Assembly (NCBI RefSeq): GCF_003573695.1
Contig: NC_039360.1
Span: 60,854,815 to 60,918,814, forward strand
Length of the DNA: 64,000 bases
DNA from: Papaver somniferum
Lineage: Eukaryota; Streptophyta; Magnoliopsida; Ranunculales; Papaveraceae
Direction of reading: 5' to 3'
Shown: in pieces, positions 34,870-45,814 of the stretch
Layout of the letters: every line of letters begins with the position of its first letter
Numbering within the stretch: the stretch's first letter is position 1
The notes under the pieces: model-generated
Database searches by the model: none
Told to the model about the DNA's origin: nothing
Seen by the model: only the letters and a program-made list of their open reading frames with translations
Translations under genes and position numbers: made by a program

Positions 34870-36685
34870 TTTTTTTTTCTAAATCATATGTATATTATTG
34901 CTAAAACAACCGAAGGTTTTTCACAAACAAATTCTGTATAGACAGGCCCATAACAGAATTAACTAAAAAGTGCCAAAGGAAGTACAAATAAAAAATTTAG
35001 CCCAATTTACAATAGGCCCAACAATCAGAAAAACCTAAAATAAGCCTGGTTTTCACATTCCAGTTCTCCCAAAATTGCAGGTTTCTCTTCATATACAATT
35101 ACTTTTCCTCTTCTTAAAGATGCACCTTTCTTTGCCATTTTGTCTGCTGAAAAATTAACTTCTCTAAAGGAATGTCTAAAGGATATGCTTTGTAGCTTCT
35201 TTTGAATTCTTTCCCATCTGTTTTTTACTATCCAAGGTACATTCCCTGAGCTAAATGCCTGCAACACTGCTTTTGAATCTAAGCTGAAACAAACATTTAA
35301 GAATTGTCTTCTTACAGCCCATTCACCTGCATAGATTAAAGCCATCACCTCTGCAATATAATTTGTGGCTATTCCTAGACCTCCAGCCTCTGCCCCAAGA
35401 TAACTCCCAGTATTACTTCTTCCAACAAATCCATAACCAGATTTTCCAGGATTTCCTTTTGATGCTCCATCACAGCAAATGAGGACTTGATTAGGTTCAG
35501 GGAACTGGAAACTGCATTCTTTCACCATTGCTGTTTTAGCTTTCAATCCTTTGATGCCAAACAATGTCATAATGCTCATGTCATACATTGATCCATTTAT
35601 TGTACCCTTCATTCTTACACTGTTCTCCTTTGGAAACTGCATCATTCTCAATTTGAATTGCACCAAATTTGGAACTTCCTCATCAAAACAAGCTCTGTTT
35701 CTGGCAAACCAAAGTTCCACCATTACTGTGAAAGCACTTATAAACCAAACCTCTCTTACTGCTGAACTTTTCTTTTGAGCACAATCCAAAACATCTTTAA
35801 ATTTACAAGGATCCAAAAATTTGAACATCCCTCCAAGCCAGTGCCAGATTTTTTTCACTAAAATCACAATACCACAAAATATGGTCCATTGTATCTTGAC
35901 CATTCCCACATAAATAACATTTTGAAACTGTATGAAAACCCTTTTTCTGTAGTTCTCCTCTATTGTACATGATCCTATAAGAATTTTCCATATATTGGTT
36001 GAAATCTTAGGATTTAAAGTTGAGTTCCATACTTGTTTTTCCCATGTGATACAAGGGAATTTTTTTTCTTATTAACTGCACTGCGCCCTTCACTGAAAAC
36101 TTTCCAGCCAGATCATTAGTCCATATGAGCTTATCTTTTCCATGTCCTATACTTGGTAAATCCTCTAGCTGAAAGAAGGTAGATAAATTTGCTGGTATCT
36201 TCCATTCTCCATTTTTAATTAGCTCACTGACTTTCATATTATTGCATTGTTTGATGAATGAATTAGTAGGATACAATTCACTTAAAGTACCTTCTTTAAT
36301 CCATTTGTCCTTCCACACAGAAATATCTTTTCCATCTCCCACCAGCCACCTACTCCCTTCCTGTACATCATTAAAAACCCATTTTAAACTTGTTCATATT
36401 GAAGATTTTCTATAACTTGTCACCCATTCACCATTTCTATCTTTGTATTCAGCATTCATGAAATTGGTCCACTCAACATTCTATGTTTTTGTATCTTCCA
36501 AAGTAACTTCATGAGGAGTGCTTTATTTATTACTTCAAATCTTCTAATTCCTAATCCACCTTTAGTTATTGGAGCACAGATTTCATCAAACTTCACTGTA
36601 ATAAGCTTCTTAACAGCAGGATCTCCAGACCATAGGAAGTTCCTTACTATTTTTTCACATTCTTTTATCACTCCTCATGAAGTTA
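34870..36685 (-). mobile_element. 5'-truncated L1-like LINE inside the LTR
   Basis: A plus-strand poly-T (34869-34878) is the poly-A tail of a minus-strand element. It is flanked by GAAATTGCT (34861-34869) and GAAAGTGCT (36686-36694), an 8-of-9 target duplication. Only the C-terminal part of ORF2 remains, as usual for incomplete target-primed reverse transcription. It is inserted in LTR-A between TTGGTAT and CATATGGCTAACC. Confidence 0.9.
35025..36671 (-). pseudogene. LINE ORF2 C-terminal part: RT tail, zf-RVT, RNase H
   Basis: From right to left: NFLWSGDPAVKKLITVKFDEI and the GGLGIRR motif typical of plant L1 reverse transcriptases; GDGKDISVWKDKW and FSVKGAVQLI; the zf-RVT block with CYLCGNGQDTMDHILWYC; then an RNase H domain with CDGASKGNPGKSGYGFV, YIAEVMALIYA and FSLDSKAVLQ, carrying acidic active-site residues D, E and D. 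Frames change at about 36400, 36000 and 35850, so it is dead. The RNase H reading (294 codons, 35025-35909) is still open. Confidence 0.85.
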
Positions 36686-38057
36686 GAAAGTGCTCATATG
36701 GCTAACCATTTGGTTAACTATTGTTGAACCAACAAATGTACATGTTTGGGTACGGTTACACAAACCTAAAATCGTACATTTCATTTGTGTGTAACAAGCT
36801 AAGTTTTTGATCCAACGGTTGAAAGATATTTGCTTGAATCTAATCAGGTTTTCATCTAACGATGAATATTGAATGCTTTGTTACCAAGCTAACATTGATT
36901 GCAAACCCTGATTTGAAAGACTATACAAGGGAGAACTCTAGCAACTGGGAAACCTAATCCCCACACCTCCTGTGTGATACTAGTTGTATTAGCTAGAGTT
37001 GACTCTCCTTTAACCTTGGGTTTCTTCTTGTAAACCAGTTTAACGACTTAAAGACTTCATTGGGATTGTGAAGCCAGAACGATGCTACTTTCTCGTAGTT
37101 GTGTGATCTGATCTTGCATCTTCTATCGTTTTGAGTACAATCGTAACGATTGGATTGAGATTTATATCTCCGATAGGAAAGATATAAAAGTAATCACAAA
37201 CATCTTCGTCTCATCGTTTGTGATTCCACAATATCTTCTTTCGCCGCGTCGATTAAGATTATTGTGAGGTGATTGATAATACTAAGTTGTTCTTCGGGAA
37301 TATAAGTCCGGTTTATCAATTGGTTCATTTTCACCTTGATTTATCAAAAGACGGAACAAAAACTTGTAGGTATTTCTGTGGGAGACAAATTTATCTATTC
37401 CTGTAGACTTTTCTGTGAGATACATATTTGTTTATTAAAGTCTTCGATTTTGGGTCGTAGCAACTCTTAGTTGTGGGTGAGATCAGCTAAGGGAATCAAG
37501 TGCGTAGTATCCTGCTGGGATCAGAGACATAGGAGCATAACTGTACCTTGGATCAGCGTAAGATTGATTGGGGTTCAACTACAGTACAGAACGAAGTTAG
37601 TTTGTAGTAAGCTAGTGTCTGTAGCGGCTTAATACAATGTGTGTTCAATCTGGACTAGGTCCCGGGGTTTTTCTGCATTTGCGGTTTCCTCGTTAACAAA
37701 ATTCTGGTGTCTGTGTTATTTCTATTCAGCATTATATTTTGTTATATAATTGAAATATCACAGGTTGTGCGTTTGAATCAATCCATTGGAAATCCGACCT
37801 TTGCTTGTTGATTGAAATTAATTGATACTTGAACATTGGTCTTTGGTACCATTCAAGTGATTTCTCTTGTATTCAATTAGACTCGCAGATTTCTATTTTC
37901 TTGAGAAAGAATTGAATCAAGAAAGAGAGATATAACTCTTTGATATACTTTATTAAGATTGAGTCTAGTTGATTCTCTTGAAAGTATATTGGAGTTTGTC
38001 CATACAGATTGCTAAGAGAAATATTAGGTGTAGTTGTTGTACCCCCACTTGTTCAAT

Positions 38058-38069
38058 TGGTATCAGAGC
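38058..38069 (+). promoter_or_regulatory. Primer binding site (tRNA-iMet type)
   Basis: TGGTATCAGAGC two bases after the LTR end, complementary to the 3' end of initiator tRNA-Met. Confidence 0.9.
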
Positions 38070-38159
38070 AGGCAAACACGTTTAAAGACCTTACAAGTCT
38101 GTGTTTGTGGCAATCTGAGTCTGAGGACAGAATCTCTTCTCTATCATTTACGCATACCA

Positions 38160-39342
38160 AGATGTCACCTAAAGCTTTTAATTATACCAAGCGTCTTGGA
38201 AATACCTCAAAGGATTACTCCTTAGTTGATTCTTCCGAATCCCGAGGTAGATAGGTTGTTCCATCAGATGTTGACATCTCTCCCTCCCATGAGGCATGTG
38301 TCACTATAGCAAAAGATGAAATGGAGCTCACCAGAATCTCAAAAAATTCCACTGAGGCTATTGATTTTCAGGATCATTCTCAGCTTTTTGATGAATTTTA
38401 AAAGTCTCTTAATCGAGAACGTGAACTCTATAACATCATTGAGTCCTTCTCTAACAATATTGAAAAACTTCTCCAAGAAACTACTCTACAACATGAAAAG
38501 ATTAGTATTCTTGAGGATATTGTCAAGGAAGACTCAATTAGAGAAAAACGGATGATCGAGACGCATTCATCAGATTTAAACAGACTTCATGTCGATAAAG
38601 AGAAATTAGGTGCATCTCTTGTTCTAGACCATGAATAATGTAGATCCTTGGAAAAGGAAAACTTTGTCTTAAGGAGAAATTATTCTGTACCAACTAATTC
38701 CCATGAATTACAGCGTATGAATAAATGTTCTCCAGAAGAAGGTTGTGTCAAGAAGGACTTACGTGACTTACAATCCTCTCATTTGGCTATGAAATTAAAA
38801 CAGGTGCCAGTTATTGCTTCTCCTCCACGAACCTGTACATTCTGTGGGAAAAAGAATCACTCTGCTATCCATTGCCTTGCCAGAAGGTTATAAATTTCGA
38901 ATCTTCATAATTTGATTATTTCCACTATCAATGGAGTAAATAGTCTGTCGACTTCTGCAGTGAATCTCGTGCCCATAGAAAACCAGAAACCTTATAAAAA
39001 TGATCTTTATTCTAGAAATCATCACAGGGAACAAGTTCATCCTCATGGTATAAACTCTCGTGCCACCAATGAACACATTCCTTGTGCCTATAAGGATGAT
39101 TCTGGTAAATCTAAGTCTAGAAAATGGATTCCTCTCTATTCTGATCCTCTTGAACCAATTGCAAGAGGTCCTAGACTTAGTCCTCAGAGAAAGCCTTCTG
39201 ACGAATATGTTGAACAAGCTGTGTCGTACCCTTCTGGGATGAGTGTCAACCGAAGAAAGGAAAAGAACACAAAGATCAAGCTGTCAGATAATATGTACAA
39301 CTCCTTTCTCAATAGTGATATTATCTCTCACTCTACCACCTG
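38160..39342 (+). pseudogene. Gag-like coiled-coil/zinc-knuckle ORF of a pol-less LTR-A element
   Basis: Starts MSPKAFNYTKRLGNTSKDYS at 38162. A coiled coil follows (KSLNRERELYNIIESF, then KLLQETTLQHEKISILEDIV and LEKENFVLRRN). One zinc knuckle CTFCGKKNHSAIHC is at about 38838-38880. A polar basic tail runs to SHSTT and the stop at 39341. In-frame stops occur near 38250, 38400, 38635 and 38892. The capsid part seen in the gag at 19.2 kb is missing, so this is gag reduced to its C-terminal half. It should bind nucleic acid if made. Confidence 0.6.
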
Positions 39343-39579
39343 ATGTCAGGTACTCTTCTCCTTTGTCTAACTTGAGAGGTGCGAGGATAATGGTTGAGAA
39401 ATGCTCAAGTATGTTGTATATTATTTTCTGTCTATGTTTTTTTTTGTGCTAACCGGTCCTCAAACGTTCGTGTCCTCCTCTTGTGAGTTCATAAGGTTTC
39501 CAAAAAAAGAGTTTCCTTCTCATGTTTACGCACACATATATACCTATATTGTGTCTTTCCATCCCTAACAAAAAATTAT

Positions 39580-40020
39580 ATGGAGAACTCTGCAACATCT
39601 CAAGAGATTGTGCATCTTGATATGGAGGAAGACGCTCAAGGACGTGAATCAATTCAAGAGCTGGTTCTTAAGAAGATGCTTCAAAGAAAGGATCACAACT
39701 CCTGGATTGATGATTCTGTCAAGGATTTATCTCGTTTTCAGAACGATTCAAAGGTCGAGTTTGCAAATCTTCAATTGCAAATAAACCAACTCCTAGATGG
39801 TCATGCCAGAATCCTTGCTAATCAAAATATTCTGATACGAAATCAAAAGAAGCTCATCATGGATTATGTCAAAGCTAGACAACTTGCTAGGGTTGTTGAT
39901 CGTAAATTTGGTGTTCTAACTCATGAACATGGTGTATCTACGGTCAAGAGGGTAAAGGAAATCAATGACACCTTCTTTGATGGATTCATTAAAAGATATG
40001 AGGTTCTCAATGAACTCTGA
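39580..40020 (+). CDS. Open 146-codon ORF in the env-like position; unknown function
   Basis: Starts MENSATSQEIVHLDMEEDAQ and ends RYEVLNEL; intact. Predicted helix-rich: FANLQLQINQLLDGHARIL and NQNILIRNQKKLIMDYVKA have heptad-like spacing suggesting a coiled coil. No signal peptide or membrane segment, so it is not an envelope protein by eye. It follows the gag-like ORF by 237 bp with no pol between, and is followed by the family's 3' untranslated region (matches 14150-14480). The corresponding ORF at 13718 is unrelated in sequence. Confidence 0.55.
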   Translation: MENSATSQEIVHLDMEEDAQGRESIQELVLKKMLQRKDHNSWIDDSVKDLSRFQNDSKVEFANLQLQINQLLDGHARILANQNILIRNQKKLIMDYVKARQLARVVDRKFGVLTHEHGVSTVKRVKEINDTFFDGFIKRYEVLNEL

Positions 40021-40905
40021 TTTTCTTCTTTTTTATGCCTAGTAAATCTTCTATTTTTCTTGTTTAGAAGAATAACTAGAGTTTGGAATAGCCATCATTT
40101 TGATTTCACATAGCTATGTCCAACATTTTCATCTTCATGTTTTTAGATTTATTGGTTTAAATTCTGAAATTGTTTGGAAGATGATTTTTGCAGTATTAAT
40201 CTTTATGGTTTTATATATTGCAATTTGTTATGGGATATGAATTTTTGCGTCCGTGAACTGTGTTTGTCCCATACCTTGTCAAAAGTTAAGTCCTTTATAT
40301 GTCGATATACATGTGTTGATAAAATAAGGAATGAATGATTGGATTTTAAAGTTGTTGTAGTAAAAGTTCGTTGAGACTTGTGAAAGCAAAAGATTTTAGA
40401 CTTAATGAAATTTAAAAACAAACAAAACTTAACTAAAAAATTGATTTCAAGATATTAGTAATAACCAAGACACTGATTTCACTATTACAGATGAATGAAT
40501 AAATGATGGTAAATAATCTAAAACTCTAATTATCTTTTAAGTCCCTTAGTTCTTAATTCACAAATAATCAGGCATATTCTCAAATATCAATTGTATTCCC
40601 TAAGCATAGATTATCAATTGACTAAACAAAGTGTAACCTATCAAATTGAATCACAATTAATTAAGAAAATTATGCAAACAATTTAAAACTCTGCAAAAGC
40701 AGTGATTGAGTGAATTATAAATAATAAATTAGAGAAAATAAAATAATTACCAATTATTCATGCGTAAATAGCTTCCTCATTGCCTTGGTTGTGGGAGAAT
40801 TAGCTCATCATCATGTTGGAAACACGCTCAAAAGTTGATTTCATTGCTCAAAGTGTTTACAAATGATGAAAATGGGAAAAAATAATTAAAAACCGGATTT
40901 GTAAA
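40021..40905 (+). other. 3' internal remnant of the LTR-A element, then dispersed repeat
   Basis: 40021-40330 matches 14150-14480 (AGTATTAATCTTTATGG, TATGGGATATG, GTCCCATA). The element breaks off near 40430 before any polypurine tract. 40475-40775 is the inverted copy of the repeat at 1050-1325. 40776-40905 is unassigned and ends in GTAAA, a possible 5-bp target flank of the Tat element. Confidence 0.55.
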
Positions 40906-41092
40906 TGTAGATGGTGCATTTTCAACAAAGGACAAAATCGTAAAATGATACTGCATGTTTCTGACACGGCTTTCAGGCATGTGATGATTCATATTTTACG
41001 ATCCATGGTGAATTTGTTTTCGAAAGGCCTCCACTAGCTGAGCGTACGATACCTCGCATTTCATCATGCCCTCTATGTAGAATAACATAATT

Positions 41093-41395
41093 GGGCGGTT
41101 CTCCGTAAGATTGAGAGCATTAACGCCTTCAGGACGTCGGTGATACTCACTGTTCCCTGACTACATGAGAGAGACCCCCCTCTACATAGAAGAACGATTG
41201 GGCGGTTCTCCGTAAGATTGAGAGCAATAACGCCTTCAGGACGTCGGTGACACTCAATGTTCCTTGACTATGTAGAGAGATCGTGTACAGATCCAGGCGG
41301 TTCTCCGTAAGATTGAGAGCAATAACGCCTTCAGGACTTCGGTAACACTCACTATTTTCTGACTATGCACCTTTCCGAACGGGTATGACGCTTTA
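41093..41395 (+). repeat. LTR tandem block 1 (about 100-bp unit, 3 copies)
   Basis: Units start at about 41093, 41200 and 41296 with GGCGGTTCTCCGTAAGATTG, then AACGCCTTCAGGAC and a TGTTCCCTGACTA-like end. The 3' LTR has the same three units at 57543, 57651 and 57747. Confidence 0.9.
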
Positions 41396-41477
41396 ACTAG
41401 CTAATATCCCTTCTGATAGATTAATTATACCGTGACATTCACCACTGAATTCCTAGAAGATAATCTATTTTATCTCA

Positions 41478-41770
41478 TTACTCCGATTTCATGATCGAAT
41501 CCACGACTGATCTCATGGAATGGTAATGAATAATCTTATTACTCCGATTTCATGATCGAATCCATGGCTGATCTCATGGAATGGTAATAATCTTATTACC
41601 CCGATTCTGTGGTCGAATCCACGATTCCACAGAATGGTAATGCTCGTTTTATTATTCCGAATTCATGGTCGAATCCACGGCTGATCTTATGGATTGATAA
41701 TAAACAACTACTCACTTTTATTACCCAGTTTCATGAATCATTCTCCACTGAATTTCATAAATTAGTAATA
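41478..41770 (+). repeat. LTR tandem block 2 (about 55-bp unit)
   Basis: Four to five copies built of TTATTACTCCGATTTCATG, ATCGAATCCACG and TCTCATGGAATGGTAAT, ending with a diverged unit. Also present in the 3' LTR at about 57915-58205. Confidence 0.85.
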
Positions 41771-42266
41771 AATACTCAACAATCGGGCATCTGGTCTACC
41801 ACCGAGTAAGCCCCGTAAAATAGTGCAAGTGTACTCGACAATGATGCATGAACGAGCACCCAAATGCACGAACGAGCATGCAAAAATATGGACAAATGAG
41901 GAATCTTGCATAAAATAAATAATAACATTAAAATAAGTGAAAAACACTAGAACCCCCTACTATATGGGTTCAATATATAGAATCCCCACTAAATGGATCA
42001 TCCACTGTCAACTCCATACTTTAAGAAAATGATATTACCAGGCCCAAAAAATCAAATTATCTTCGGTCTGACCCATAATTAATTATTAGGAATTTTAATA
42101 ATGATGACACTACCCTTTTGTATTTATACCAGAGGAATATCAGAAGATATTTTCATTTCTTTATTTTCTTTCTCTCTCTTATCCTTATCTCTCTCTGTTG
42201 TAGAAAAATAGTTTCTAGGGTTTCAGATTCGTTTTTCGTCGACTGCAACAACAATCTTCTCCTTCT

Positions 42267-42368
42267 ATTCCTCTGTAATTCCAGTTATGTCAAAGATCGA
42301 TTGCATATTATCCTTGTATTCCTCTGTAATTCCAGTTATGTCAAAGATCGATTGCATCTTATCAAAAG
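42267..42368 (+). repeat. 51-bp tandem duplication in Pack-MULE leader
   Basis: ATTCCTCTGTAATTCCAGTT and ATGTCAAAGATCGATTGCAT occur twice with period 51 and almost no differences, which indicates a recent duplication. Confidence 0.85.
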
Positions 42369-42745
42369 ATAGATCTTATCGAAGATGAAGATGATTTGTT
42401 TAATGCGATATTTAACCAAAGAAGATTAATCCTGCATTTGAAGATTCATCTACGGAATCAAATCGACGTGTAGATAAGTTTCATTATCTCATCTTGCTTA
42501 ATTTCCGAGTTTTTGTTAAAACTAGATCTGAATGACGAATAATATCCTCATGAACGTTTTAGCTTAATTCAATTCATTTTTTTTTCTCAGTATTTTAGTA
42601 CTCGAAATTTTAGATCTGAAAAACTCTTTCGCTTCTCTTTATTTTTGATTTTTCAACTCTGTTGATTTCGTGATCGGAATGGAATTTAGTTGTTTGATCA
42701 ATCGACGTGAATATTTGAGGTTTTTGTTTGTTGATTTTTTTACAG

Positions 42746-43120
42746 ATAAACTTCCATACTCGATCAAGATTCTACTTGAATCTGCGATTAGGAACTGTGA
42801 TGAGTTTCAAGTGACACAAAAAGATGAGGAGAAGATTATTGATTGGGAGAATACATCTCCCAAACAGGTTGATATTCCGTTTAAACCAACTCGTGTGCTT
42901 CTCCAGGTAACCAATTTATTATGTGTATTTGACTTTTTCCAAAAAAATATTATGTAATTGTTTGTTTGATGAATTTTGGTTTGTAAAGCGTAATAGAATA
43001 ATAATGTTGCGTTATGAATGGTTTTAGGATTTTAGTGGTGTTCCTGCTGTGGTTGATCTAGCCTGCATGAGAGATGCCATGAACAAACTCGACAGTGATT
43101 CAAATAAGATCAATCCTTTG
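42746..43120 (+). pseudogene. Captured aconitase exons (two) with intron
   Basis: Aconitase converts citrate to isocitrate and in plants works in cytosol and mitochondria. Exon 42746-42906 encodes [20 protein letters not shown], then a variable part and [20 protein letters not shown]. The intron has GT-AG ends (42907-43027). Exon 43028-43120 encodes [20 protein letters not shown] and SNKINPL, followed by a normal GTAAG donor. These are adjacent N-terminal exons of plant aconitase, far short of the roughly 900-residue protein and without the Fe-S cysteines. Retention of the intron shows genomic capture, not cDNA. Confidence 0.9.
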
Positions 43121-43143
43121 GTAAGAAATTGTTCTAGAGGATT

Positions 43144-43562
43144 ATGATGACAACTCCTTGTGAATCTCCTGATAGTAATGTTATTGATGCTTATACTCCC
43201 AGTCCCCGACCTAGTCCTGAATTATTAGTTATCCCATCAGCTTAAATTGTGCGCCGAGCTGAAGCCGTACTCAAGGTTCTCTCTGAAAATACTGCTGCTT
43301 CAGAGACTGAGATTCGTCAAGTACTTGGTGACAACCCTACCACCAGTAAGGCTCTAAGAATGTGCATACAATCACACCTTTGAATATTTACTGCCAATTT
43401 CTTTGATTCACTAGAATATAGTACACCTTTGAAATGATACGTGTCGTGTGATTGTGTTTTGACTTGTTGGATGATCTGATGATTTTGTTTGTAGGTTGTT
43501 GAAGGGTAAAGCAGTCAAGAGATATGGTGCAGGAGGCACTAGGGACCCTTATGTTTATATGG
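43144..43562 (+). pseudogene. Captured fragment of a second host gene, two exons with intron
   Basis: After the aconitase part the frame reads SPRPSPELLVIPSA, a stop, then RRAEAVLKVLSENTAASETE and IRQVLGDNPTTSKAL. A GT-AG intron (43362-43494) separates it from LLKGKAVKRYGAGGTRDPYV; splicing joins the codons exactly. The fold looks like a winged-helix end of a plant nuclear protein, but I cannot name the gene. One nonsense codon is present near 43243. Same orientation as the aconitase exons. Confidence 0.6.
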
Positions 43563-43807
43563 AACGTTACTGAACGATTATATATAGCCCTTATAAAGGT
43601 AATACATCTATTCCAGGTTGATTATATGAAGCGAAAGGTTGTCATAAAGAAGCCCTATTCACTTGTAATGTTGGATGCTATGTATGTTGTGCTAGGTTTT
43701 TGGTTATTCAAACTTGAAATCATAGTTTTTCGTTATCTTCAAGCAATATACAAAAGAGACTCTTATAAGGAAAAAAAACATTCTTATTGTTTTCAGTTCT
43801 TCTACCA

Positions 43808-43935
43808 CAAAGGTATGTAACTTCTAGATGTATAACTTCTAGTTACACAAGCTAAATATATGTGTAACTTTTAGTTACACATGCTAATTAGATGTGTAAC
43901 TTTTACTTACACATACTGATTGAATGTGTATTTTT
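43808..43935. repeat. GTGTAACT/AGTTACAC array, first block
   Basis: Three to four units of ATGTGTAACTT(T/C)TAGTTACACA followed by (T/A)GCTAATTAG spacers. Each unit is itself an interrupted palindrome (GTGTAACT and AGTTACAC). Confidence 0.85.
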
Positions 43936-44954
43936 TCACAGAATCATTTAAATTACGATAGTCAGATCTATATTCTAATAGGCTTGTGTTTTGCTTTCTC
44001 AATTAGTTTTGGTGCACTAAATGATATCTGAATTTGTATTTTAGCTTGTAAGCATTGTTCTATGCAGTATGCGAAATTGATAAGGTTTATCTTGTCTTCT
44101 TAATGGTTTATAAATATAGTTGAATCGGGTCAATTCAAATCAAAGTGAAATGTGCAGATGATGAAGTTAATTTAATATTTCTTCACTTTGAACTTAATGG
44201 GGTTGTTTCATCACTTCTCCTTGAAGATCAATTCAATTTTCTGTTGCACAGTCTTCACAATTTATGTGCTTTTGTATTTTGAAGTCACATGTCTGAACTG
44301 TGTATTCATTTGAACTGTGTATCTGTTAACACTGCTATTATCATGCCTGTTCTGTATACATGCTTATTGCTTATACAAATAAGTAATTTTCTTGTCTATG
44401 CATGCTTATTGAGTGTCTGAAGACGTTTGTTTCCTAATGATATATTTACAAAACATTGTTTTATGTCACACTGTAAATTTTATGCTTTATTTTGATTGTA
44501 AATTGAGTTTGGATGACTGGTTCTTTAAGAAAAGGAACTAAGATGTTTTCTTCTTTTGTTGCGACTCTTTGCAGTGGAAGAAGAAGAGGAGGAGGAGGAG
44601 GCAGTGGTGGTGGTGTATCAAATCTAGATTTAACTTTTAATTTGGGATAATATGACTTGAAATCAAGTATGAACTTTGATTTTAGTTTTCCTATATTGAG
44701 TCTTGGCCTACAAATATGCAGTTTGATTAAAGAATTTGTGGTGGTGTTGATGGTGGAGGTGCAGGTTTTGGAGGATGATGAGGAGGAAGTGGTGGTGGTG
44801 GTGGTGGTACTGGATCATATTTGGAGGATAATTTGTATTTGGAGTTAGTGGTGGTGTTTTGGTATGAAGATAAGAGGTTTGGTATGGATGCTAGAGCTGT
44901 GTTAGACACTGTAAGTTGGATTTATTTTACATTCTGCTTGTCTTAGTGGTGGTG
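43936..44954 (+). other. Pack-MULE interior, glycine-codon-rich patches
   Basis: No complete gene. After an acceptor-like TTTGCAG at about 44570 comes a run coding Arg/Gly/Ser-rich sequence (44575-44625), and at 44740-44860 GGTGGTGGT-type DNA. These may be fragments of a glycine-rich protein gene, perhaps a third capture, but the evidence is composition only. The frame 44657-44848 and its reverse twin are by-products. Confidence 0.35.
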
Positions 44955-45300
44955 TTTTGGTATGGATGTGTAATTTTTGGTTACACAAGCTAAATAGATG
45001 TGTAATATTTAGTTAGACATGCTAATTAGATGTGTAACTTCTAGTTACACAAGCTAAATAGATGTGTAATTTCTAGTTACACATGCTAATTAGATGTGTA
45101 ACTTTTACTTACACATACTTTGCTTTAGGTAACTTAGGCTTGCAAGTTCATGATAAATGGCATATTCCATATGCATGTGTATCTCCTAGTTACACAAGTC
45201 AGCTGGTGTGTAACTGATAAGTACACGTCATATTTTATTAGAAGATGCATGTGTAACTCCCAGTTACACTATATAGAGTATGTGTAAATCCTAACTACAC
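44955..45300. repeat. GTGTAACT/AGTTACAC array, second block
   Basis: Several units with the same palindromic word and AAGCTAAATAGATG or ATGCTAATTAGATG spacers, more diverged towards the right (GTGTAACTCCCAGTTACAC). Confidence 0.85.
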
Positions 45301-45605
45301 TTGCTTAGATAAGTCATTAAGTATCTTTTCTATGGTTTTGTTATTCACCTTGTAATTGTTCTATAGTTTTGCTTCTATAGATTTTTTTCATCCAACCTAA
45401 CTCGTGGAAGTTTATTTTGTTGCAGATGCGTAAGCATTTTGGAATCGATGAAGATAAGAAGGGAAGATAACATTTTTATTAGAAGATCTCGTAGCTTATT
45501 TCTAGGATTTCGTTTTACGTATTTCGTGTTTTAGCTCGTTTATTGTGTTCAACAACAATTGATAAATAGAGAAATTTTTGTAAATGAAATTATTGTTTCA
45601 ATCAC
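45301..45605. other. Pack-MULE interior, possible gene 3' end
   Basis: After a GCAG at about 45422 the frame MRKHFGIDEDKKGR ends in a stop, followed by 3'UTR-like text. This may be the last exon of a captured gene, but it is too short to identify. Confidence 0.3.
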
Positions 45606-45800
45606 TGAATATAGGTGTGTAACTTCTAGATACACATTTATTATAGATGTGTAACTTCAAAATACACATGTCATATGCATGTGTAACTTTTCATTACACA
45701 TGCCCATGTCAACTGTTTCATGTCGTATGAATGTGTAACTTTTGTGTGCACATGCCATACAAATGTGTAACTCCTAGTTACACATGCCACACGAGAATTT
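45606..45800. repeat. GTGTAACT/AGTTACAC array, third block
   Basis: Further diverged units, such as GTGTAACTTCTAGATACACA and ATGTGTAACTCCTAGTTACA. Confidence 0.8.
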
Positions 45801-45814
45801 ACACATTCCATATT

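Larger units (their letters stand above)
33880..38055 (+). mobile_element. LTR-A copy 4 (5' LTR), interrupted by a LINE
   Basis: Starts TGTTAGAGCATTGCTCGGTC and ends ACCCCCACTTGTTCA, followed after AT by a tRNA-Met primer site. Without the LINE at 34870-36685 and one target copy the LTR is about 2.35 kb, like the other copies. The core lies at 37655-37705 and CACCTTGATTTATCAAAAGAC at 37335. Its word array (34480-34645) uses a different word from the other LTR-A copies. Confidence 0.9.

Noticed and set aside
39580..40020. Envelope protein of a retrovirus-like Copia element.
   Set aside because: Position fits, but there is no signal peptide, membrane segment or furin-like site; the product looks soluble and coiled-coil.
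41609..41809. Open frame (about 66 codons) with a near-identical twin at 58056-58256, which could look like a conserved small gene.
   Set aside because: Both lie at the same position in the two LTRs of one element and cover a 55-bp tandem repeat. The similarity follows from LTR identity.
42746..43120. Functional aconitase gene.
   Set aside because: Only two N-terminal exons, inside a MULE with target duplication; Fe-S ligands and most of the protein are missing.
43808..45800. Regularly spaced palindromic repeats resembling a CRISPR array.
   Set aside because: Plant nuclear DNA; spacers are themselves repeated and degenerate, and no cas genes are present.
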